DNA from: an uncultured Aquimarina sp.
GTDB taxonomy: Bacteria; Bacteroidota; Bacteroidia; Flavobacteriales; Flavobacteriaceae
DNA length: 6,384 nucleotides
Assembly: GCA_937958735.1 (NCBI GenBank)
Contig: CALGNG010000322.1
Location: 1-6,384 of the forward strand
Direction: 5' to 3'
The translations under genes and the position numbers were made by a program. Of the stretch, positions 1 to 6,341 are shown in pieces; positions within the stretch are counted from its first letter, which is position 1, and each line of letters begins with the position of its first letter. The notes below the pieces were generated by a model. It was given only the letters and a program-made list of their open reading frames with translations. It searched no databases and was not told the origin of the DNA.

Positions 1-869
1 TAGGTCTAGTAAATACTTTTGGAAGTAACGGGCTTGTAGATGAGCATAGTTTACTAAAAATGGTAACTGGTCGTCTTAACAAATGGAAAAATATTGATGA
101 TTCAGGAATTATTGACTTTATTTTAAACAGAACAACCTGGAAAGTAAAAAGTAATTTATTAACCCGATTAAGCGGAGAGGATGAGGCTATGAATCCTGTA
201 GATGGTGTTACACATGTCGCTTACAAAAACCCTTTATTATACGCTTTTTACGAAAGAGAACTGTTACACCCATCGTCTACTAATTATGTTTACGAAAACT
301 ATTTAGAGGAGGAAAGGGTAACCATAAAAATTAGACCTTTTGATATGGATAGGGATTTAAAAATGGTTCATAATTGGTTTAATCGAGAGCGGGCGTTAGC
401 TTTTTGGAAAATGGATGGAGAAATTAAAGATTTGGAGGCTTTTTATATAAGTGTCTTAGATATGGATTTTTCCCATTCTTATATAGGAGAAGTTAATGGA
501 GAAGCTTGTTTTACCTTTGAGCCTTATTGGGCGGTACGTGATGTAGTAGGATTTTGCTATAATTCCAAACCAACAGATTATGGGTTTCATTTTTTAATTG
601 CTACAGAGGAAAAAGAAAAGAGGCAAACCGTAGCTTGTTTAAAAGCAGTTACCAATTATATGTTTAGTTTTCCAAATGTAGAAAACTGTATTTTAGAACC
701 CGATGTTAATGCTAAAGCAATGGCTATTGTGTTAGAAAGAGCTGGTTTTTCTTTAAAAGAGGTTATAGAACAACCTCATAAAAAATCCAATCTTTTTTAT
801 AATACCAGACAAAATTTTTTGCAACAATTTCCTTATTTAAATACTAAAGAATTACTCCTTAATAAATAA
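1..869 (+). CDS. Siderophore synthetase (IucA/IucC C-terminus) fused to IucB-like GNAT acyltransferase, 5'-partial
   Basis: The reading frame is open from the left edge (first full codon at base 3), so the gene begins upstream and the ATG at 60 is internal. Residues are numbered from that ATG. The part up to about residue 65 matches the C-terminal end of NIS siderophore synthetases: a helical stretch, then WKVKSNLLTRL (27-37) and the closing NPL (57-59). NIS enzymes use ATP to join carboxylates to amines or alcohols. After a linker, residues 89-258 form a GNAT domain of the IucB/MbtK/AlcB type. It shows FWKMDG (115-120), EPYW (154-157), the DYGFH block with the likely catalytic His177, and EPDVNAKA (213-220) with a conserved Asp215. 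Family members transfer acetyl or succinyl groups from CoA to N-hydroxylated lysine, ornithine or cadaverine. The fused protein would therefore make the hydroxamate and couple it, in the cytoplasm. The exporter gene lies 120 bases downstream on the same strand. Domain identity is strong; the substrate is not determined. Confidence 0.9.
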   Translation, partial: GLVNTFGSNGLVDEHSLLKMVTGRLNKWKNIDDSGIIDFILNRTTWKVKSNLLTRLSGEDEAMNPVDGVTHVAYKNPLLYAFYERELLHPSSTNYVYENYLEEERVTIKIRPFDMDRDLKMVHNWFNRERALAFWKMDGEIKDLEAFYISVLDMDFSHSYIGEVNGEACFTFEPYWAVRDVVGFCYNSKPTDYGFHFLIATEEKEKRQTVACLKAVTNYMFSFPNVENCILEPDVNAKAMAIVLERAGFSLKEVIEQPHKKSNLFYNTRQNFLQQFPYLNTKELLLNK

Positions 870-871
870 TT

Positions 872-997
872 ATGCATACTCATAAAATAATGAAAGTAAC
901 TTTTTATACAGTTTATAATCAGATTGCTTTTCAAAAATTAGGAGTTTCAAAACAAAACTCAAATAAAACAACCCTTTTAAATAAAGTAAATGCTTAA
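872..997 (+). CDS. Possible 41-residue ORF between synthetase and exporter genes
   Basis: An ATG at 872, two bases after the synthetase stop, opens a 41-codon frame ending in TAA at 995-997. It overlaps the transporter start at 990 in an ATGCTTAA arrangement, which is typical of translationally coupled genes. The peptide begins MHTHKIMKVTF, has no clear membrane segment, and has a Lys/Asn/Ser/Thr-rich C-terminal half. I recognise no family. It could be a small protein, a leader that couples translation of the exporter to the synthetase, or a chance frame in AT-rich spacer. The placement favours translation, but the sequence alone does not prove it. Confidence 0.3.
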   Translation: MHTHKIMKVTFYTVYNQIAFQKLGVSKQNSNKTTLLNKVNA

Positions 998-2174
998 GAA
1001 AATAGCATCCGTTTACCTGTCTTCATTTCAGGGGCTTTCTAAAGAAGTATGGTATTTGTCTTTTGCAATGTTTATTAACAGAGCGGGTACTATGGTAATC
1101 CCTTTTATGTCGTTGTATTTAACGTCACATTATAATTATTCATTAGAGGATGTAGCTTGGGTGCTATCTTCTTTTGGGCTAGGCGGTGTAGTAGGTTCTT
1201 ATGCAGGAGGTATTTTGTCAGACAAAAAAGGATTTTATCCTATACTGTTAATTGGTTTTTTAACCCCTGGTTTATTTTTAATTCCGTTAGGTTACCTAAC
1301 GGAATTTTATACGCTTTGCTTAGGAGTTTTTATAATCGCTATGTTGTCCGAATTTTCAAAACCAGCTGCTTTTGTTGCTCTTTTTTCATATAGTAGTGAA
1401 AAAAATAGAACTAGATCCGTTTCGTTATTAAGACTTTCTATTCATTTAGGCTTGTCTTTAGGTCCCTTATTGGGAGGTTTTTTAATTGTTCATACCACCT
1501 ATAAAAGCCTTTTTTTTATAGATGGGATTACTTGTATACTATCCGGTATTTTTGTGTTTGTATTTTTGAGGAAAAATAATATAATAAATGCGGTAAAAAA
1601 GATAAAAGAAAAAAAATCTACTAAGCTATCTAAGACGTTTTTTAGCTATCTAATTATTACGTTTATTATGACATTTGTATACATACAATTGTTATCCACT
1701 TTTCCTCTATATTATAAACAAGAATATTCGTTTTCGGAAATTATTATAGGAATTTTTATAGGTGTAAATGGTCTAGTAATTTTCCTTTTCGAGATGCCTT
1801 TAGTTTATTTTATAGAAAGAAAAGGTATTGTAAAACAAGAAGTTTTAAAGTTTAGCTTATTGTTGTTTTGTATTAGCTTTGCATTACTCGTCATTCCAGG
1901 GAATATTGTTTTTATAATACTTTCTATTGTATTGTTTTCTTTAGCGCAATCTATAGGTTTTCCATTTTTAAACACACTAGTGCTTAATGCTAGTTCTTCT
2001 GAAAATAAAGGAAAAAATATGGGATATTTTACCATTTCTGTAGCGGTAGGCAAATTAATAGGATTAAATATAGGTTTACAATTAGTCGCTGCTTTAGGCT
2101 TTAGGGTTACTTGGGTTTCTATGATTTTGTTACTTATTATTGCTTTTGTTATTGCTAAAAGACTTAAGAAGTAA
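990..2174 (+). CDS. Major facilitator superfamily transporter, probable siderophore exporter
   Basis: This is a 394-residue, highly hydrophobic protein with about twelve predicted membrane segments, the usual length and count for the drug/metabolite branch of the MFS. Near the N-terminus, NRAGTM (30-35) lies in helix 1. The helix 2-3 loop carries motif A as GGILSDKKG (73-81), with Asp78 in the conserved acidic position. A Lys-rich cytoplasmic loop near residues 195-215 separates the two six-helix halves. The final residues are basic (AKRLKK), as expected for a cytoplasmic tail. It is downstream of the siderophore synthetase on the same strand with no terminator between them, so it is probably in the same transcript. 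By analogy with other siderophore clusters, it most likely exports the finished siderophore across the inner membrane. Drug efflux or import of a ferric siderophore are alternatives. The start is preceded by AATAAAGTAA, with no Shine-Dalgarno. Confidence 0.9.
   Translation: MLKKIASVYLSSFQGLSKEVWYLSFAMFINRAGTMVIPFMSLYLTSHYNYSLEDVAWVLSSFGLGGVVGSYAGGILSDKKGFYPILLIGFLTPGLFLIPLGYLTEFYTLCLGVFIIAMLSEFSKPAAFVALFSYSSEKNRTRSVSLLRLSIHLGLSLGPLLGGFLIVHTTYKSLFFIDGITCILSGIFVFVFLRKNNIINAVKKIKEKKSTKLSKTFFSYLIITFIMTFVYIQLLSTFPLYYKQEYSFSEIIIGIFIGVNGLVIFLFEMPLVYFIERKGIVKQEVLKFSLLLFCISFALLVIPGNIVFIILSIVLFSLAQSIGFPFLNTLVLNASSSENKGKNMGYFTISVAVGKLIGLNIGLQLVAALGFRVTWVSMILLLIIAFVIAKRLKK
1280..1306 (+). repeat. Perfect 12-bp hairpin followed by a T run, inside the transporter gene
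   Basis: AATTCCGTTAGG (1280-1291) and its exact reverse complement CCTAACGGAATT (1295-1306) flank a three-base TTA loop. Further T residues follow (1307-1308), then an A/T stretch. On the + strand the shape resembles an intrinsic terminator or a stable mRNA hairpin. It lies in codons 97-106 of the transporter, encoding the stretch LIPLGYLTEF, so coding sequence and symmetry coexist. Confidence 0.75.
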
Positions 2175-2318
2175 CCCCTGCGTATTAATTTTTGAAGAGT
2201 AGCTTGTTTTCTAAATAAAGATAGTATCTATCGCTATCGATGATAAGACTAATGGAAATAGATGGCTTGTATCATAAATTTTTGATAATAGAATCGCTTG
2301 ATTTTTAAGATAAGTATA
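2175..2318. other. Spacer between the transporter and the shared terminator
   Basis: No convincing gene is visible here. A small GATAG/CTATC hairpin (2220-2232, loop TAT) occurs but is only 5 bp and has no T run. The stretch would form the 3' untranslated region of the exporter transcript. Confidence 0.5.
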
Positions 2319-2363
2319 TAAAAAAGATGGATAAGCTTAACTTAAGCTTATCCATCTTTTTTA
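2319..2363. terminator. Bidirectional intrinsic terminator between convergent operons
   Basis: Bases 2319-2340 and 2342-2363 are exact reverse complements, 22 bp each, around a single central C. The innermost pairs must open to form the loop. The core GATGGATAAGC stem is flanked by A6 on the left and T6 on the right, so either strand gives a stem ending in a U tract. It lies 21 bases past the lipoprotein stop and 144 bases past the transporter stop, and would end both converging transcripts. The stem is low in GC but long and perfect. Confidence 0.9.
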
Positions 2364-2384
2364 ATTTCTTGTTACTATCTTCCT

Positions 2385-3629
2385 TTAATTTACATTAAAC
2401 AGACCTCTTACCTGTGTAGAAATAGTTCTAGGGCTCTTTACAGCAGTAGCTGTAACGGGATCTATTTCGTATATATAAGCCCCTAAAGAATCACTAATGT
2501 TCATATAGACCTTACCTTCGCTGTTTACAGCAGGCGTAGCCCATTGCCCTCCATGTAGTGGAATTTCAGTTACTTCGGTAACCGTTTTAGCTATTAAATC
2601 GACAACGGCAATTTTACATACAGGGTTATCTGTTGTGGGAGCATAAGTTGCCCATAACCCAGAATCATCTGTAACCATTCTAACAATAGCTTTATTGTTT
2701 CCAGCATAATGCATAAAGTTTATTTTGTTTCCTCCAGAAATGGCTTCAAAATCAAAATAATAATCTGCATCAAAATCGGTTTCATTATTTTTAATTCTTA
2801 AAATACTAGATTTTAATATTGGAGCAGGACTATATCCACTAGCGTAAGAAGAGGAAGAATAGGTATACATATCTTCATTTTCAGTAGTAATTAGACCATT
2901 AAAATTACCATATACTCCAATATCTGCAGCTCTATTATCTCTAATAATTTTATCTAAAGTTAATTCTGGGTAATTGTAAATAGCAACTCTTGCTTCGTTA
3001 GATTTTGGTGTTGTAAAATTATCGTTTGTAACTAAAAAATAAGATAAAAATAATTTATCACCCCTAATAATCATTCCGGAAGGCCAAGAGATTAAATTTT
3101 CGCTAGAAATTTCTTCTATTCGTGTGCTTACTTTTCTAGTAATAGCCATGTTTTCTGTATTAATTACATTAAAAACACGTTCTTCTAATCCTTGTTTAGA
3201 ACCTTCTATGGCAATTAAAGTAGTATCGTCTGCTCTACCTAAAAATCGATATGCAGATTCTGGAGCTATTTCTCCTATTTCTGTTAACTTTCCATTTACC
3301 ATACGATAGCCAATAACAGTACCACCTTCTCCGTAACTAGAGCTAATAATAGTTTTTCCTATTTGGGAGTATAGTCTTCTAATACCTCCTGGTTGCTGGA
3401 TTCCTTTTCCAATAGGAGAAACTTCGTCTATAACAAAATTATCTACTGTTAAAAGCGCGTCAGGCGTTGTGCCGCCTAAAGAAGCAATGGCAACTGCAAG
3501 ATTAGAGGTTTCCTCCAAAACTATTTCTTCGCCAGGGCTTTTGGGAGCAATAGGGGCTTCATCATCACTAGAACAGGAGGATAGAATTGTTGCAAAAGCA
3601 ACAGCTATTGATAAAAACAAATTTTTCAT
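2385..3629 (-). CDS. DUF4374 surface lipoprotein, XusB-like siderophore-binding candidate
   Basis: This is a 414-residue lipoprotein. The signal peptide MKNLFLSIAVAFATILSSC ends in a lipobox (LSSC) with the lipidated Cys19. SSDDE follows at once, matching the acidic export signal that sends Bacteroidota lipoproteins to the outer face of the outer membrane. The rest resembles DUF4374 proteins: repeated beta-rich blocks fitting a beta-propeller, a QPGGIRR motif (79-85), a SYGEGG turn near residue 100, and GGQWATPAVNSEGKVYM close to the C-terminus. The best-studied relative I know is XusB of Bacteroides thetaiotaomicron, a surface lipoprotein that binds ferric enterobactin and works with the TonB receptor XusA. 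The gene lies 18 bases downstream of a TonB-dependent receptor on the same strand, the same pairing. The inferred role is capture of a ferric siderophore at the cell surface and hand-over to the receptor. The ligand is unknown and may be the siderophore made by the facing operon. The start is fixed by the signal peptide. Confidence 0.87.
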   Translation of the reverse strand: MKNLFLSIAVAFATILSSCSSDDEAPIAPKSPGEEIVLEETSNLAVAIASLGGTTPDALLTVDNFVIDEVSPIGKGIQQPGGIRRLYSQIGKTIISSSYGEGGTVIGYRMVNGKLTEIGEIAPESAYRFLGRADDTTLIAIEGSKQGLEERVFNVINTENMAITRKVSTRIEEISSENLISWPSGMIIRGDKLFLSYFLVTNDNFTTPKSNEARVAIYNYPELTLDKIIRDNRAADIGVYGNFNGLITTENEDMYTYSSSSYASGYSPAPILKSSILRIKNNETDFDADYYFDFEAISGGNKINFMHYAGNNKAIVRMVTDDSGLWATYAPTTDNPVCKIAVVDLIAKTVTEVTEIPLHGGQWATPAVNSEGKVYMNISDSLGAYIYEIDPVTATAVKSPRTISTQVRGLFNVN

Positions 3630-3647
3630 AATTATTTAGTTTTATTA

Positions 3648-6035
3648 TTATTTAGAGATATGATATCTCAGTTTTAAATTGAAGTTTATTCCAGGTTTTT
3701 GTAAGTTAAAATTGTCGGTTAGTTTTTCGTCCAACAGGTTGTTAATAGCAAATGATAAGTTGTGTTTTTCTGATTTATCGGTGTAGGTGAATTCTATGTT
3801 TTGAGAGAATTGAGTTGGGATTTTACGAAGGTCTTCATTCCCTATCTCTTCAAAAAACAAACTATATTTGTGCGTATATTGCTGTAACGATGTTATAGAA
3901 AATTGATCGTTTTTTTCAATTAGATTATTGAAGTTTAGTCTTAAAGTAATATTTCCAAATAAATAAGGAATATTAGGAATTCTTGAATCGTAATATGTAT
4001 TTGGTATAGAGGTTGCAGGGAGGAATTCACTTCTTTCGCGAATATCTAAATAGGTGGCATTTATACCTAAAGTATATTTTTTAAGAAAAGTATAGTTAAT
4101 TTCAGATTCAATACCTCTAGTAAGTACGTTTTCTAAATTGTCGTATGTTTTAAAGACTAATTTAGGACGAACGTAAATATAATTTTTAGCATCTCGGTAA
4201 AATAGATTCGTTTCAAAATGTAATAGATTATTGTTTTGGAAATATTTTTTAGCTCGATAACCGATATTTAAGTTATGACTTGTCTCTGGTTTTAAATTTA
4301 TATTGGTTAAAATTTCTATTCCGTTTCCTAAAATTTCTAAATTTTCTGGAAATCTAATGGCTTTTTCAAAAGATAATTTTAGTTGAGAGTATTTCGTAAA
4401 ACGAAAAGTACTAGCTAAGCCAAAGCTTGTATAATCTTCTTTACTCTCTACTCTTTTTGTATTTACTCCAGTTGGATCTGTTTCTGTACCCTTAATTTTA
4501 TAATTATATTGTTTTACAAAAATGGTATTATTTAGTTTTTTATTTAAATTATTAAACGAATAAGAAAGCCCTGCAACATATTTATTAGTAGTACTAGGGT
4601 TACCAAATTGTTCTAAATTTTGAGGAGAGAGGGGATCATGTCCTACTACACGGTAATAATTAGAAGAGGCATTAAGTGTTAATAGCTGGTTTTTGTAGAC
4701 ATGATATTGTAAATTAACATTTGAAATAATATTTTTTTGATCTAGAGTAAGATCTGTTTTTCCATAATATTCGCCAGTAGTAGACGGGCTTGTGTTGGTT
4801 GTATTTCCAAACCAATTATATTTATTATCACTACGATCTACATAGTTTTTTTGTGCATTTACAAAAGCTACAAAAGAGGAAACGTCTAACTTTTTTACAA
4901 GTTGTTTTTTGTTATATTTTATAGTACTTATGTAGCTCTCGTTTTTTTCATATACTTCTCCAAAAGGAAAAATAACCTTATCTGGAATTGGTATATTTTG
5001 TAACTCTTTATAATTATTAGAATACAGAAAGCTAAATAAGAGTTCATCTGCATATTTTTGTTGGGTAAGCCCCAATTCTAACTGACCCATTTTAGAGTTA
5101 TAAGCATCATGAAATCGTTTAACAGAAGTTGTTTTTGAAGGAATTCTACCATCTGGAAGAGGTATAAGAACATCTATTTTATAATCGTTATCCGAGTAAT
5201 TATAAAAAGATTTTAATTTCATTATAAAACCACTTTTCTTATCGTAATACTGTCCATTAAGAGAAGCTATATGTGTATTAAAAGAGCCTAAAGAATAAGC
5301 AGTATCTACATAGTTTTTTTTGTTTTTATTTGTAATAATATTAATAGCTCCACCCAAAGCATCCGCAGGTAAATGTATAGGAACAACTCCCTTATATACC
5401 TCTATAGATTCTATAATATTTGTAGGGAAATTATTAAGGGATAAAGAACTTCCAAAATAATTCATTGGAATACCATCAATAAAAATGCGAACTTGATTGC
5501 CAGAAAGACCATTTAGAGAAAGATCAAAGGAGGAGCCTAGACCGCCTTGCTTTCTTACAATAATACCAGGAACTTGATTTAATACTTGATTTACATCAAT
5601 AGCACTATTTTTATAAACATCGGTTTTAATTACATTTATAGCATAGGCCTGTTCTCGTTGTTTTTCGGCCTTTGTTTTCCCCATAATAACAATATCGTTT
5701 AACGCTGTAAATTCCTCTTCTACTAAACGTATGTTAATGGCCTTATTTTCTGTTGAATTTAGGTTTATACTATAATTTTTATATCCTAAGTAACTTACTT
5801 TTAAAGTGTAGGTTTCTTGTTTAGGCTTCAGTAAACTAAAACATCCGTTTATATCTGTGCTATTTGTTTCTTTATAACCTTTAATAGTAATATTAGCCCC
5901 AACTAGTGCTTTTCCTTCTAGATTAGTAACACAACCTTTTATCTTATTTATTTGAGCTTTCATTACTGTAACAGGGCTAATAAAACAACAGAATAGTAAC
6001 ATTATTTTTATATTAAAATGTAAACTTATTTTCAT
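3648..6035 (-). CDS. TonB-dependent outer-membrane receptor with carboxypeptidase-regulatory-like domain, siderophore uptake
   Basis: This is a full-length 795-residue receptor. A signal peptide (1-27, cleavage probably MKA|Q) leads into a carboxypeptidase-D-regulatory-like beta-sandwich (about 30-105; GANITIKG at 46-53, SYLGY at 81-85), common in Bacteroidota receptors. A TonB-box-like strand (DIVIMGK, 114-120) precedes the plug domain (about 125-235). The plug shows VLNQVPGIIVRKQGG (151-165), LNGLSGNQVRIFIDGIP (174-190), IESIEVYKGVVP (208-219) and ALGGAINIIT (226-235). The rest is a 22-strand-type barrel rich in alternating aromatic and polar residues. It would import a ferric siderophore into the periplasm using TonB/ExbBD energy. 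It is the first gene of the operon, followed after 18 bases by the DUF4374 lipoprotein, matching the XusA-XusB arrangement. The final strand ends in LRYHISK rather than the usual terminal aromatic residue. The substrate cannot be read from sequence, but the siderophore genes alongside favour a siderophore over a glycan, as does the absence of a SusD-like partner. Confidence 0.93.
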   Translation of the reverse strand: MKISLHFNIKIMLLFCCFISPVTVMKAQINKIKGCVTNLEGKALVGANITIKGYKETNSTDINGCFSLLKPKQETYTLKVSYLGYKNYSINLNSTENKAINIRLVEEEFTALNDIVIMGKTKAEKQREQAYAINVIKTDVYKNSAIDVNQVLNQVPGIIVRKQGGLGSSFDLSLNGLSGNQVRIFIDGIPMNYFGSSLSLNNFPTNIIESIEVYKGVVPIHLPADALGGAINIITNKNKKNYVDTAYSLGSFNTHIASLNGQYYDKKSGFIMKLKSFYNYSDNDYKIDVLIPLPDGRIPSKTTSVKRFHDAYNSKMGQLELGLTQQKYADELLFSFLYSNNYKELQNIPIPDKVIFPFGEVYEKNESYISTIKYNKKQLVKKLDVSSFVAFVNAQKNYVDRSDNKYNWFGNTTNTSPSTTGEYYGKTDLTLDQKNIISNVNLQYHVYKNQLLTLNASSNYYRVVGHDPLSPQNLEQFGNPSTTNKYVAGLSYSFNNLNKKLNNTIFVKQYNYKIKGTETDPTGVNTKRVESKEDYTSFGLASTFRFTKYSQLKLSFEKAIRFPENLEILGNGIEILTNINLKPETSHNLNIGYRAKKYFQNNNLLHFETNLFYRDAKNYIYVRPKLVFKTYDNLENVLTRGIESEINYTFLKKYTLGINATYLDIRERSEFLPATSIPNTYYDSRIPNIPYLFGNITLRLNFNNLIEKNDQFSITSLQQYTHKYSLFFEEIGNEDLRKIPTQFSQNIEFTYTDKSEKHNLSFAINNLLDEKLTDNFNLQKPGINFNLKLRYHISK

Positions 6036-6066
6036 TATTATTAATTAGATTGAATAAAAATAATGG

Positions 6067-6083
6067 CTAAAATACATATTTTA
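6067..6083 (-). promoter_or_regulatory. Candidate promoter -7 element and palindromic operator upstream of the receptor
   Basis: Bases 6068-6083 form a perfect palindrome, TAAAATA-CA-TATTTTA, 33-48 bases before the receptor ATG. On the minus strand the half-site reads TATTTTAG, seven of eight matches to the Bacteroidota -7 consensus TAnnTTTG. No good -33 TTG lies at the expected distance upstream. A palindrome over the promoter of an iron-uptake gene would suit a Fur-like repressor, but the site is pure A/T apart from the centre and could be chance. Confidence 0.3.
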
Positions 6084-6160
6084 TTAAAATGAGTGCTACT
6101 ATTTTAACTTAATTTATGATGTTGAATTATCTAGTAAATTGGGGGTAAATTTCTAAGCGA

Positions 6161-6180
6161 TTTTTCTATAATTAGAAAAA
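6161..6180. repeat. 8-bp perfect inverted repeat upstream of the receptor operon
   Basis: TTTTTCTA (6161-6168) and TAGAAAAA (6173-6180) pair exactly around TAAT, about 130 bases before the receptor start. The flanking T5 and A5 could make it a weak bidirectional terminator, or it could be a regulator-binding site with a TCTA-N4-TAGA core. There is no direct evidence for either. Confidence 0.45.
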
Positions 6181-6341
6181 GGAGACACGGGATTAAAAAT
6201 AACTGATAATACAAAAAACAAAGAGAGTAAAGAATCAGAGCAAGAAAATGGTGCGCTACGAAAATTGTGAAACTCTAGAGAAATAGAGAAGGAAGAGTAT
6301 AGGAGACCTTTAAAAAAAGAAGTAGATTAAATACACGTATT
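6181..6341. other. Purine-rich stretch without a recognisable gene
   Basis: Together with 6036-6160 this makes about 300 bases without a clear gene. The + strand is rich in A and G, and all frames are broken by stops within about 35 codons. A short frame from 6172 to 6267 encodes a charged Lys/Glu-rich peptide that ends at a TGA (6268-6270), and a run of seven A's occurs at 6312-6318. It may be decayed coding sequence or ordinary intergenic DNA. Confidence 0.4.

Noticed and set aside
60..62. ATG at 60 as the true start of the acyltransferase gene
   Set aside because: The frame is open to the window edge, and the residues before this ATG continue the NIS synthetase C-terminal fold, so the start is upstream.
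1157..1393. 78-codon + strand frame inside the transporter gene
   Set aside because: It lies wholly within a well-supported MFS gene in another frame, is rich in Arg, Cys and Phe with no family features, and is a shadow frame.
1805..2053. 82-codon minus-strand frame opposite the transporter gene
   Set aside because: It is antisense to membrane-segment codons, with no recognisable domain and no promoter, and is consistent with a shadow frame.
2220..2232. GATAG-TAT-CTATC hairpin as the exporter's own terminator
   Set aside because: It has only five base pairs with no T run, and a far stronger terminator lies about 90 bases further on.
3124..3309. 61-codon + strand frame opposite the lipoprotein gene
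   Set aside because: It is fully antisense to a clear DUF4374 coding sequence and has no features of its own.
4391..4412. TTTCG/CGAAA short inverted repeat inside the receptor gene
   Set aside because: Five-base arms are expected by chance in a coding region of this length and composition.
6172..6329. Possible remnant of an IS3-type OrfA tail: a Glu/Lys-rich peptide containing ESEQENGALRKL, and a run of seven A's followed by G as in frameshift sites
   Set aside because: The resemblance is to a generic charged coiled coil. An in-frame stop separates the parts, no terminal inverted repeats or OrfB were seen, and low-complexity purine-rich DNA can give this by chance.
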